Below are positions 16,307 to 24,500 of a stretch of 30,093 nt of DNA, in pieces. How positions within the stretch are numbered: position 1 is the first letter of the stretch; every line of letters starts with the position of its first letter. Origin of the DNA: a virus; the IMG/VR virus record IMGVR_UViG_3300046517_002307, positions 1-30,093 of that record; one strand, written 5' to 3'. A program made the translations under genes and the position numbers. The notes under the pieces were generated by a model, which had not been told where the DNA came from, ran no database searches, and was given only the letters and a program-made list of their open reading frames with translations.

Positions 16307-16488
16307 GCCGTGTCTCCTCCGTTCGTGCTGGCGTGGTAAGCCACGACGCGTGCCCTGAGCGCATCTGCCGTCACCGCCTGGTTGAGAATCACCCGCTCCT
16401 CGATCATCTCGGGCGTCATGGCCCGCAGCGGGTGCCCCTTCTGGTCCCGGACGTTGGGATCGATCGGGATCTCGCTCCGGCGCTTCAT
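16303..16488 (-). CDS. Small hypothetical protein (61 aa)
   Basis: This 61-residue basic/helical protein begins MKRRSEIPIDPNVRDQKG and contains MTPEMIEERVILNQAV. No family was recognised. The ATG at 16488 is chosen because it makes an ATGA overlap with the upstream stop; residues N-terminal to it in the open frame are Arg/Gly-rich shadow. The stop in turn overlaps the next ATG as ATGA. Confidence 0.7.
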   Translation of the reverse strand: MKRRSEIPIDPNVRDQKGHPLRAMTPEMIEERVILNQAVTADALRARVVAYHASTNGGDTA

Positions 16489-16694
16489 GCCTTGAGCTCC
16501 TCGAACCTCGAGATCTCGGTCGGCACGATGCCCACGCGAGCACCGTCTGCCTTCGTGTACGTAGCGACGCCCTTCGCGTCCGGGTCCGTATCCGCCTTCT
16601 GCCTGTAGGACAGGCACGTGGCGTAGCGCTCCTGCACCTCGAAGTTCGTGCCGTCCTTGCAGACGACGATTGCCTTGGCTGCTTCAGCTGCCAT
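16485..16694 (-). CDS. Small hypothetical protein (69 aa)
   Basis: This 69-residue protein begins MAAEAAKAIVVCKDGTNFEV and ends in VGIVPTEISRFEELKA, compatible with a small beta-strand-rich fold. It contains two Cys, not in a recognised metal motif. The start ATG at 16694 lies 11 nt inside the end of the Cas4-like exonuclease gene, with GGGAG about 7 nt upstream. The upstream extension in the same frame is Arg/Ser-rich and rejected. Confidence 0.7.
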   Translation of the reverse strand: MAAEAAKAIVVCKDGTNFEVQERYATCLSYRQKADTDPDAKGVATYTKADGARVGIVPTEISRFEELKA

Positions 16695-17670
16695 TCTTGG
16701 CTCCCTTCCATCTCTCCAGCACGGCCTTCCGCCGCTTGGAGAAGTCGTACGTCGGTTGCAGCGAGCGAGCGAACTCGATCGCCGTCGAATTGCCCAGCTC
16801 TCCCACGCCCGCCTTCGTGTCGGGCTTGCAGGAGTCCCTCTTGTACGGGCACCAGTCGCACGGTGCCTCCGTCCACCTCCACGACGCATCCCTCTCCGGC
16901 AGCGTGTTCGCCATGAAGTGAGCACGGATCTTCTTCAGGTTGTCCAACGCGCGCGTGGCGAACACGTGGTCGTAGGGCACATAGAACTCTGCCGTGTTCC
17001 TCGGCCGTTGCCTGCTGGCGTAGAGGATCACGCCGCCCTCTGCGGGCTTCAGGCCCATGGCAGCCCAGCCCATGTCCTCGTGGTGAGCCCGGCAGGCGTG
17101 GATGTACCCCTGGATCTGGCCGTAGTGCTCGGGGTCGTAGCTGCGCGCCCCGACTCGCATCTTGTCCACGACCTCGTGGTCCTTGCCCTTGACGTCGATG
17201 GGCAGGACGTACGGCCACTCTGGCCTCAGGTCGAGAGCTGCGTCCATGCTGCCCGTCAGCCAGTACTCGTCCATCGAGAAGCGCGTCTGTGGCGGCTCCG
17301 GGCCCTCGTAGATGGGGCACGCTCCCGTGACCGTGAGCCCCTCGCGGTGCCAGCGGTACACGATCTGTGCCTCGAGAGCACGGCCGATGTGCATCACGCT
17401 CCTGCCAAGCGGCGAGATGGGCTCCACCTCTGGCACGCCCATCAAGCCGTACAGCATCGAGCGGAGGCACGACTTCTCGTCGCCGGGGAACGAGGACATG
17501 TGGAGAGACGTGTGCCACGGCTCTCCCCTCTCCCGCTCCGAGTCGTCGATCATCGCCCGCCACAGCCTGGTCTCCTCGTTCCTGTACGCCCGTTCCGTGT
17601 GCGGGTCTACGTGCGGCCCGTCCCTGATGATCCCCAGGGCGGCGAGCAGCTCGCGTCTCCCTATGCCCAA
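16684..17670 (-). CDS. Cas4/RecB-like PD-(D/E)XK exonuclease with Fe-S cluster motif
   Basis: This 328-residue protein shows the Cas4/AddB-type arrangement. A lone Cys at 68 (SCLRSMLYG) pairs with three C-terminal Cys (C271, C274, C281 in CDWCPYKRDSC) to form a likely 4Fe-4S site. Between them are GRSVMHIGRALE (His-containing motif), LTGSMDAAL (D143), IDVKGK (D159, K161) and YGQIQGY (motif with Q185/Q187). This predicts a metal-dependent DNA exonuclease, probably used in recombination with the RecA-like protein or in host DNA degradation. The start codon appears to be TTG at 17670, with GGAG about 10 nt upstream. No Cas1/Cas2 or repeat array is present, so no CRISPR role is claimed. Confidence 0.85.
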   Translation of the reverse strand: MGIGRRELLAALGIIRDGPHVDPHTERAYRNEETRLWRAMIDDSERERGEPWHTSLHMSSFPGDEKSCLRSMLYGLMGVPEVEPISPLGRSVMHIGRALEAQIVYRWHREGLTVTGACPIYEGPEPPQTRFSMDEYWLTGSMDAALDLRPEWPYVLPIDVKGKDHEVVDKMRVGARSYDPEHYGQIQGYIHACRAHHEDMGWAAMGLKPAEGGVILYASRQRPRNTAEFYVPYDHVFATRALDNLKKIRAHFMANTLPERDASWRWTEAPCDWCPYKRDSCKPDTKAGVGELGNSTAIEFARSLQPTYDFSKRRKAVLERWKGAKNGS

Positions 17671-17783
17671 GACGAGGTCTCCAGTTGGCCCAGGAGGCCA
17701 TGGTAGCCGGTCCGATAGGTGTCCCTATGGACCGCCAGGGTGGAGCTCCTGTTGCTCCGGGGGTCTGCTGCCATACAGTGCAT
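17661..17783 (-). CDS. Small ORF with strong ribosome binding site (40 aa)
   Basis: This 40-residue ORF (MHCMAADPRSNRSSTLAVHR...) starts 14 nt after the methyltransferase stop and is preceded by GGAGGATTAGA, a near-ideal Shine-Dalgarno sequence and spacing. It ends 10 nt inside the Cas4-like exonuclease gene. The product resembles nothing I know. It could be a leader peptide that couples translation to the TTG-started exonuclease. Confidence 0.45.
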   Translation of the reverse strand: MHCMAADPRSNRSSTLAVHRDTYRTGYHGLLGQLETSSWA

Positions 17784-17797
17784 TCTAATCCTCCAGC

Positions 17798-18517
17798 CTA
17801 GCTCCGCAGCCAAACCCGCGGACGGTTGTTCCAGAACGATGAGACGAGCTCGTAGCCCATTCCCTTCAGCCCGGCCGAGAATCGCCGCGACGCGTGCTCG
17901 CGTGCCACGTTCTCGCCGCCGAACTGGTAGCAGTCGAAGTGCCCGTAGTTGTCGATGTGGAAGGACGACGCCTCGCAGAGCACCTTCATCTTCGGGCTCG
18001 CCATCTCCAGCAGGCCCACCAGCTCGAGCGGGTCGGTCACGTGCTCGAAGAGCTCGAACGCCATGACAGCGTCGTACTCGAAGCCGAGCTCCTGTGGGCT
18101 GTTCGCGAGCACCTGCCCGACCTGCATCTGGTTGGCCACGGCGATCTGCGGGCCCGCGCTGGGGTAGTTGTGGATCACCGACTCGATGCCGGTGAGCTCC
18201 TCCACGAGCCTGCTGGTGGCTCCGATGCCAGCTCCCCAGTCGACGACGCTCCCGACGTGGAGGCCCTTCCCGTCTCCCAGCAGCCACTCGGCGAAGGAGG
18301 CCGAGTAGCCCTTGCTGAAGTCGATGAAGCACTTGGCGCACGAGTACGCGTACATCGCCGAGCCGTACCAGTAGAAGTCCCGCTCGCCCTCGGACCAGAG
18401 CCCGTCGACGATGGGCTCGAGAGCCATGTGCAGCTCCGCCTGCCTGTCCGTGTGGCCCAGGGTCTCCTGCACCAGCCCCATGACGTTCCTGCTGCGCGAC
18501 CACAGCGGCGTCTTCAC
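17798..18517 (-). CDS. SAM-dependent methyltransferase (class I)
   Basis: This 239-residue protein has a Rossmann-type SAM-binding motif VVDWGAGIGATSRL at about residues 90-105 and a motif IV-like FEHVTDPLELV, preceded by MAFELFEHV. The ~90-residue helical N-terminus contains two Cys (YSCAKCF). The substrate is unclear. It is not a recognisable DNA (N6/N4) methylase because no D/NPPY motif is seen, and it lacks the PC-ENV motifs of cytosine-C5 enzymes. The start is GTG at 18517, overlapping the preceding TGA as GTGA. It lies among nucleases, so nucleic acid or nucleotide modification is possible. Confidence 0.75.
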   Translation of the reverse strand: MKTPLWSRSRNVMGLVQETLGHTDRQAELHMALEPIVDGLWSEGERDFYWYGSAMYAYSCAKCFIDFSKGYSASFAEWLLGDGKGLHVGSVVDWGAGIGATSRLVEELTGIESVIHNYPSAGPQIAVANQMQVGQVLANSPQELGFEYDAVMAFELFEHVTDPLELVGLLEMASPKMKVLCEASSFHIDNYGHFDCYQFGGENVAREHASRRFSAGLKGMGYELVSSFWNNRPRVWLRS

Positions 18518-18909
18518 TCTTCGTCCCTCAGCAGGATCGGGATGGAGGCCCTCCGCCTGCGCGACTCCGCCTTCGTCTCGCGAGCGAGCACCAGCTCCCC
18601 GGCAGCGAGCCGCTTGAAGTCTACCGGCCTGATGCCGATGAGCACGTGCTCGTCGTCCCCGATGCGGAAAGCCCAGAGCGGCATCTCACCGGCTCCGCCC
18701 GGCCCCTCGCAGGCCATGACGACCTCGTCGATCTCTCCCTGCGAGACCGGGTACGACTTGAACTGCGTGGACTTCAGGCCCCAGCGAGCACCGAAGCCCG
18801 TCTCGTCCAGCTTCGAGTGCCACTGGTTGCCGGAGCCGGGGACGGGGTCGAGGCCCATCTCCCTGGCGAACGTCTCCTCGAAGTCGAAGCCGTGCTGCGT
18901 GTCAGGCAC
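18514..18909 (-). CDS. PD-(D/E)XK-like nuclease, possibly Holliday-junction-resolvase type
   Basis: This 131-residue protein has an N-terminal FEETFAREMGL helix, VPGSGNQWHSKLD, then GARWGLKSTQFKS and VSQGEIDEVV. The order E...GSG...D...LKST fits a small PD-(D/E)XK/resolvase fold in which D35 and K47 would be catalytic. This is motif reasoning and the family is not certain. The GTG at 18909 has a strong GGAGGAGGT about 9 nt upstream and overlaps the previous gene by 8 nt. The longer frame upstream to 19755 is an Arg/Gly-rich shadow. Confidence 0.6.
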   Translation of the reverse strand: MPDTQHGFDFEETFAREMGLDPVPGSGNQWHSKLDETGFGARWGLKSTQFKSYPVSQGEIDEVVMACEGPGGAGEMPLWAFRIGDDEHVLIGIRPVDFKRLAAGELVLARETKAESRRRRASIPILLRDEE

Positions 18910-19159
18910 GCGAGTTCCACCTCCTCCAAATAGCGCTGAGCTCCTGGCCCCTGCGCACGTTGATGCCGCGCAGGTCCTCCTGCAGGCCCGTGCCGCCCTT
19001 CCGCTCTCGCCTGGCGTACTCCTCGTCGTAGCGGTCGTTGATGCTGGCCAGGTCCCGGTCACGGCGCGCGCGGGACTCCTGCTTCTCCTTCTCCCGTGCC
19101 TTCTTCCTGCCCTTGAACCTCTGCTTGACGACGTGCCGCTCGTTGGACTTGCTAGCCAA
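18902..19159 (-). CDS. Small highly charged basic helical protein (85 aa)
   Basis: This 85-residue, Lys/Arg/Glu-rich protein (KQRFKGRKKAREKEKQESRARR...) is probably a single long helix and is likely nucleic acid-associated. No family was recognised. The start appears to be TTG at 19159, with AGGAG about 9 nt upstream and an 8-nt overlap with the exonuclease stop. Confidence 0.65.
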   Translation of the reverse strand: MASKSNERHVVKQRFKGRKKAREKEKQESRARRDRDLASINDRYDEEYARRERKGGTGLQEDLRGINVRRGQELSAIWRRWNSRA

Positions 19160-20039
19160 CGGGCACTCTCCTCTCGAACGGGATGTTCCCGTGCTTGCTC
19201 TCGTCCATCTCCTTCAGCATGGACTTGAACTCGACGAGCTCGTACCACGAGGCGAGGTCGACGTCGGGCACCTCGTCCACCCGCCAGGGCTCCGGCTTCC
19301 TGTCGCGCCACTTGAGCACGCGGATGTTGCGGTCGAGCACGTCCCGCTGTGCGTCCGTCAACGTGTCCAGGATGAAGCGGTCCCTGTCCTCCTGCGAGCC
19401 CAGCTCCATCTGCGTCATGAAGAAGTCCATGATCATGCGCGCCGTCTTCGCGCTGCAGGCCGCCTCGAGGTTGTCGGTGGCATCGCCGGCGAGAGCGAGG
19501 TACGCGCCGTAGTGCCGCGCGGAGAAGCCGTGCTCCTGCTGGAAGTCTGACTCCTCGTAGCAGGGCTCGCTGACGCCGGGGCAGATGGCGATGTTGCTCG
19601 TGGCGAGCAACCGCTTCATGTCGTGGTCCTTCGACATGATGACCTGGTACACGTCGGGGAACGCCATGCTGCAACGCCTCACGGCCCACGCGATCATGTC
19701 GTCGGCCTCGCTCTCCGTCTCCTGAGCGATGTAGCACCCGTAGAGGAAGCCCCACCGCTGGATCATGTCGAGGTGGTCCTCGTCCCAGAAGACGCGCGAC
19801 CTGTCACGGTCGCCCTTGTACTCGGGGTAGATGCGCCTGCGCTCGATGGCAGAGTCCACGCCCTCGAAGGCGAGGAAGATCTGCTCCGGGTCAAAGCGCT
19901 TCGACATTGCGTTGATCGACCTCACGGTCCCGTAGAGGCCGCCGGTGTTGTAGCCCTTCGACGTGCGCAGGTGCCCGAGCTTGGACTTGGCTGCCATGTA
20001 GACGTTCGGCACGTCCACGTAGAGCCTAGTCGTTATCAA
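19152..20039 (-). CDS. FEN-like 5'-3' exonuclease
   Basis: This 295-residue protein belongs to the phage T5 exonuclease/T4 RNase H/Pol I 5'-nuclease family. It shows YVDVPNVYMAAK near the N-terminus, FLAFEG followed by RRRIYPEYKG (the family's arch/helical motif), ESEADDMIAW with the acidic metal ligands, VIMSKDHDMKRLL (the usual sgDkD motif) and LALAGDATDN (the GD--DN helix-hairpin-helix motif). It probably removes RNA primers and processes flaps during replication. TTG at 20039 is preferred as start because AGGAG lies 6 nt upstream; an ATG at 20060 would add seven residues but lacks such a site. Confidence 0.9.
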   Translation of the reverse strand: MITTRLYVDVPNVYMAAKSKLGHLRTSKGYNTGGLYGTVRSINAMSKRFDPEQIFLAFEGVDSAIERRRIYPEYKGDRDRSRVFWDEDHLDMIQRWGFLYGCYIAQETESEADDMIAWAVRRCSMAFPDVYQVIMSKDHDMKRLLATSNIAICPGVSEPCYEESDFQQEHGFSARHYGAYLALAGDATDNLEAACSAKTARMIMDFFMTQMELGSQEDRDRFILDTLTDAQRDVLDRNIRVLKWRDRKPEPWRVDEVPDVDLASWYELVEFKSMLKEMDESKHGNIPFERRVPVG

Positions 20040-20181
20040 CGCAGCTCCTGCACACGCCATGAGGGTTGTGCTTCTTGTCGTGGTAGTCCACGCGAGCGAG
20101 CCACCTCACGCGGAAGCACTTCGTGCAGAGACCTAGCACGTCAAGCGTCTTGGGGTGGATCTTCCCCGTCTTCCCGGACAA
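20026..20181 (-). CDS. Small zinc-ribbon-like protein (51 aa)
   Basis: This 51-residue basic protein has two CxxC knuckles, C19-T-K-C22 and C44-R-S-C47, separated by 21 residues with several His and Lys, a typical zinc-ribbon layout. TTG at 20181 is chosen because AGGAGG lies 9 nt upstream, inside the 94-aa gene. The open frame continues further upstream as Arg/Ser-rich shadow. It overlaps the 94-aa gene by 41 nt and the exonuclease start by 14 nt. A nucleic acid-binding role is plausible. Confidence 0.65.
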   Translation of the reverse strand: MSGKTGKIHPKTLDVLGLCTKCFRVRWLARVDYHDKKHNPHGVCRSCVDND

Positions 20182-20425
20182 ACGTGAAGACCTCCTCTCC
20201 CGATTCGTTGCGTTCGAAGCGAGCGCACGCGAGCCTCGTCCCGTCCATGTCGTACACCTCCAGGCGCCCGTCAGGGTACAGCCTGAGCTCGACCGCTGTG
20301 TCTGCGTCGAGCCCCGGCGGCGGTGACACGGTGAGCGAGAGCGTGTGGTCTCCCGGCTCGCCAGCCATCCTGGGCCTCGCGTCCTGCATGTCAATCACGC
20401 GCTCGAAGCGCGTCTCGTCTGCCAC
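20141..20425 (-). CDS. Small acidic beta-rich protein (94 aa)
   Basis: This 94-residue acidic protein contains AVELRLYPDGRLEVYDMDG, which looks like beta hairpins, and a second strand pair near EEVFTFV. No family was recognised. It is the first gene after the conserved 13-mer at 20448-20460. The GTG at 20425 has AAGGAGG 5 nt upstream (CCCTA spacer). Confidence 0.75.
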   Translation of the reverse strand: MADETRFERVIDMQDARPRMAGEPGDHTLSLTVSPPPGLDADTAVELRLYPDGRLEVYDMDGTRLACARFERNESGEEVFTFVREDGEDPPQDA

Positions 20426-20447
20426 TAGGGCCTCCTTATATGCGTTA

Positions 20448-20476
20448 CCTTATCATTATAACACACGGGTGCACCC
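20448..20476 (-). promoter_or_regulatory. Conserved 13-mer TATAATGATAAGG with upstream palindrome
   Basis: The 13-mer at 20448-20460 is identical to those at 8143-8155 and 27096-27108. Here TATAAT is preceded by TGT, giving an extended -10 (TG-n-TATAAT). A perfect 10-bp palindrome, GGGTGCACCC, lies at 20467-20476, six bases upstream of the hexamer, where a repressor or activator could sit. It stands in the 56-nt gap between the RecA-like gene and the 94-aa gene, so it likely starts the nuclease module. Confidence 0.65.
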
Positions 20477-20481
20477 TTGGG

Positions 20482-21510
20482 TCAGGCGGCGTTCTCCATG
20501 GCCTTCAGCACCTGCGTGCGCAGCTTCTTGTCACCGACCAGCGCATCCCGGATCTTCTGCTCGCCCTGCACCGTCGTGCCGTCAGGGAGCTTGTACCAGC
20601 TGCTCTTCTCGCTCGTCTTCTCGATGACGTTGAAGAACCTGGCGGCCTTCATGAGAGCCCAGCTGTCGTCGTAGGCGAGAGCTCTGAAGTCGTAGCGCAT
20701 GCGCCCGACGCGGAAGGGCCTGCCGACCCGGGACTTCTCGACCCGGACGACGAACTCGATGCCGTCCGGCTCGTTGTCACCGCTCAGCCCGATCGTGGGG
20801 TTGATCTCGTCCTTGGTCCTGAGCAGGCCGTCGATGTCCCGGTAGAGCCAGCCGGCCTTGCGGAAGTACAGGCTCATGCTGCTCATGTGCTCGATGAAGC
20901 GGCCGCCCGGTGGGCTCTCGCCCCCACCGTAGCCGAACGAGTCCCGCACCTGGTTGACCATGATCACGCAGTTCTCGTTGTCGTCGAAGCGCTCGTTGGC
21001 TCGCCTCAGCACCTTGCCCCAAGCCCGGGCCATCAGGCCCATCTGCCACTCCTCCAGCTTGGCGTTGAGCTCATCCACGGATACGGCCGCTGCCAGCGAG
21101 TCGAGGACGTGCACGTGGACCGCGCCGAGAAGAGTCTCCAGCTTGGTGCCCACTCCCTCGATCGTGGTGCCCTCCACCACCTCGAGCTTGTCGAGGTCGA
21201 TGCCCATCTCCTTGGCCTGGCCCTCGTGGAACGAGTTCTCGATGTTGTAGAGAGCCACGAGGAATCCCATCTCCTGCGCGTTGCGGACGACGTTGAGAGC
21301 GGTGGTCGTCTTCGCGCTCGAGTAGCCGCCGTAGAAGTGAGCCCACCTGCCGATGGGTATGCCGCCCCCGGTTGCCCAGTCCAGCTCGAGGCTGCCCGTG
21401 GGTATGCGCCTCAGAGCCTGCTTCTCCGCCGCCTTGTGGATCGCGTTCTTGCCGTACGTCTCGTGGATCTTGGCGATAGCCTTCGGCAGCAGGCTCGGGT
21501 CGACGGGCAT
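20482..21510 (-). CDS. recA-like: RecA-like recombinase
   Basis: This 342-residue, full-length RecA core shows PTGSLELDWATGGGIPIGR, the P-loop YGGYSSAKTTTALN (K67), the region around ALYNIENSF matching the catalytic-Glu strand, HVLDSLAAAV (Walker B), and VNQVRDSFGYGGGESPPGG matching motif/loop L2. It would coat single-stranded DNA and catalyse strand exchange. The P-loop reads GGYSSAKT where bacterial RecA has GPESSGKT: the Gly before the Lys is Ala66, which is unusual. The ATG at 21510 directly follows the DnaE stop with no gap. The C-terminal domain is short compared with bacterial RecA. Confidence 0.9.
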   Translation of the reverse strand: MPVDPSLLPKAIAKIHETYGKNAIHKAAEKQALRRIPTGSLELDWATGGGIPIGRWAHFYGGYSSAKTTTALNVVRNAQEMGFLVALYNIENSFHEGQAKEMGIDLDKLEVVEGTTIEGVGTKLETLLGAVHVHVLDSLAAAVSVDELNAKLEEWQMGLMARAWGKVLRRANERFDDNENCVIMVNQVRDSFGYGGGESPPGGRFIEHMSSMSLYFRKAGWLYRDIDGLLRTKDEINPTIGLSGDNEPDGIEFVVRVEKSRVGRPFRVGRMRYDFRALAYDDSWALMKAARFFNVIEKTSEKSSWYKLPDGTTVQGEQKIRDALVGDKKLRTQVLKAMENAA

Positions 21511-24500
21511 CTAGCCTCCGTTCTTCTTTGCGATCTCTGCGGCGAGCACTTCCACCGCAACGGCGTTCTCCACCTGCACGACACCGCGCTCTGGGTCCCA
21601 GCTGCCCAGAGCGAGGATCGCATTGCCCTCGCTCAGGAAGTGCCAGTAGCGGTCGAAGACGCGGGGGAAGAAGGTGCAGTTGTACGAGCTGTTGACGAAG
21701 ACGAGGTCAACGAACGCCATCTTGTCGCCCTTCTTCGTCACGATCTCCTTGACGTTCACGATCTCGCCACCGACCATGACCTCCGTCCCCTCGTCGTAGC
21801 GAGCTAGCGTGGAGTCGTCGACGATCCTCTTGGCGATCATGGCCTTGTGCGTGTCCACAGGGCGCTTCCGCGTGAGCGAGTAGCCCAGCAGGCGGAGCTC
21901 CGCCTCGTGGCGCCGTGCATCGTCCCAGTCGTGCCTCAGCCCGAGCGAGTCGAAGGCACCGCACTCGACGAGAGCCGTCTGCACCCGAGCGTTGCACTTC
22001 GCGATCGTGATGCGGGACATGAAGTCGTCGAAGCTGGTGAAGGGCCCGTCCTGCCGCGCTCGCATGATCTCGTTCGCTGACGAGTCCCCGACGTGCTTGA
22101 TCGCCTCGAAGCCGAAGCGGATCGAGTTCCTGTCAAGCGCGAACGTGCTCTCCGACGCGTTGACGTCGGGCGGTTTGACCTGGATGCCGTTGGCAGTGGC
22201 CTCGCGGATGACGGCGGGGACCTTGCCATCCTCCCAGGTGAGCAGCGACGCGTAGAATTCGAGCGGGTAGCGTAACTTCAGCCACATGTCGTGGTACGCC
22301 TGGAGAGCGTAGCCGGCCGAGTGCGACTTGTTGAAGCCGTAGATGCTGAACTGCAGGACCTTCTCCCAGATGTCCTTGGCCTGTGCCTCGGGGATGCCCT
22401 TCTCCTTGCACCCGGCGACAAACTTCTTCGCCATCGCGTTCATCTCGCCCCGGCCCTTGTTCGTCTTGATCTTGGTCGACTGCCACTTCGTCATGGCCTT
22501 GCGAACGATGTCAGCTTCTGCTAGGGAGAAGCCGCCGAGCGCCGAGCAGACCTGCATGACCTGCTCCTGGTACGCCATGACGCCGTACGTCTCCCTGAGG
22601 AAGGGCTCCAATGACTCGTGCCAGTAGACGATGGGCTGGCGCCCGTTCTTCCTGTCCCCGTAGTCGAATGCCATCCCGCCCTCCAGCGCACCCGGCCTGT
22701 AGAGAGCGTTGCAGGCGATGATGTCGCCGAGGAACGTGGGCTGGATGTCCTTTAGCATGCCGCTGATGCCGGAGCTCTCGAACTGGAAGATGCCGAGGTT
22801 CCGCTTCTGCCCGAACGCGGTGATCACGTCCTCCTCGACGTCGTGCGGGTCCGCATTGACGGGGAACTGCTTCACGTCCTCGAAGTCCACGACGCGACCG
22901 CGGAGCTTCTTGACGAGCTGCGTGCACGTGTCCTGGATCGTGAGCGAGTCGGTGGACAGCACGTCGATCTTCAGGAAGCCGTACGTCGTGATGATGGGGA
23001 ACTCCGCGCGCTCTGACCACTGCGTGACCGTGCTCCCGTCGTGCCCTCGCATGGTCGGCATCACGTCCGCGATCGGCGTGTCGGTGATGACGACGCCGGC
23101 CGCGTGCTTCCCGTGGCTCTTGACCATGCCCTCCAGCCGCACGGCGTGCTTCCAGGTGTCGGGGAACTCCCAGGCGAAGACGTCGAGGTCGGGCGAGATG
23201 TTGCGGATGTCGCTCAGCTTCATGTCGCCCGTCCCGTCCTCCATCGTCTTCGTCACCCGCATGACCCGCTCGTACGGGACCAGGAGCACGCGCGCCGGGT
23301 ACTGGAGAGCTGACCGCATGCCGAACGTCTGGTACGCGCCGATCTCCGCTACGTAGTCGGCTCCCCACCTGGCGCGGAGGTAGAGCTTCACCTCGTCCCT
23401 GCGGTTGTGCTGGAAGTCGATGTCGATGTCGGGCAGCTCGGCGCGCGTGGGGTTCAGGAAGCGCTCGAAGAGGAGCCCGTGCCCGATGGGGTCGATGCCC
23501 GTGATCCGGATGAGGTACGACACCAGGCAGCCCGCTGCCGACCCTCGGCCAGCACCAACCCGTATCCCCTGGTCCTTCGCCCACCTGACGAGGTCGCCGA
23601 TGATGACGAAGTAATCGAGCACGCCCTTGTCGCGGAGGACGCCGATCTCGAACTCCATGCGGTCCCGGTACTCATCGTCCGCCTCCCGCCCGATCCTGAC
23701 CAGGCCCTCCTCGCACCACGTCCGGACGAGGGACTCCGCCTCCATCAAGGACGTCGTAGCTTTGGGCACCTTCGGGCTCCTGTCGATGTCAAAGCTCTCC
23801 ACCCAGCCGGCCACCTCCGCCGTGTTCTTCACGGCCTCCTCGACGAGAGCCTTCGGCAGGTCCTTGTGGTTCGCCTTGAACGTCGACATCACCTCGTCTG
23901 TCGACATCAGGTAGAACGTGTCGCCCGTGAAGGCCATGTACTCCTGCCCGACCTCCTTCGCCTTCTCGCGGGTGTCGAGCGTCTGGCCCGTGTTCATCAT
24001 GACGAGGACGTCGTGGGTATCCGCCCAGTCCTGGTACGGGTAGTGAGCATCCGTGGCAGCCACGACGGGCACTCCGAGGTGGCTGGCCGCGTTGACCATC
24101 GCGACGTTGACCTGGCGCTGCTCCGGGATGTCGTGGGGCTGGAGCTCGACGTACCAGCGATCGGGGAAGATGCGCGTGAGCTCCCTCATGTGCCGCTCTG
24201 CGCCCTCAGCGTCGCCTTTCATGAAGCACCAGGGCGCGTATCCGGAAAGGCAGGAGGTCGACGCGATCAGGCCATCGCCCAGCCGCTTCAGCATCTCCCA
24301 GTCGACGCGCGGCTTGTAGTAGAAGTTCAGCTCTCTGTAGCTCTCTGTCGAGAGCCTGAGCAGCGAACGGTAGCCCTCCGCGTTGGCGGCCAGCAGGACG
24401 AGGTGCCAGTACTCCTTGTTCGTGTCGTTGTGCACCTTCGCGTCCGGGCTGAAGTACGCCTCCATGCCCACGATCGGCTTGATCCCGACAGCCTCGCAGG

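Noticed and set aside
15411-16364. 317-aa minus-strand ORF containing the membrane protein
   Set aside because: Only its last 43 residues look real. The rest is Arg/Gly/Ala-rich shadow of the 255-aa gene.
16684-17670. CRISPR-linked Cas4
   Set aside because: The protein has Cas4-like motifs, but no Cas1, Cas2 or direct-repeat array is present. Free-standing Cas4/RecB-like nucleases are common in phages.
16307-17701. N-terminal extension of the 255-aa gene to a 720-aa protein
   Set aside because: The extra sequence is Arg/Gly-rich and overlaps the Cas4-like exonuclease and two small genes in other frames. The start at 16306 has a strong ribosome site.
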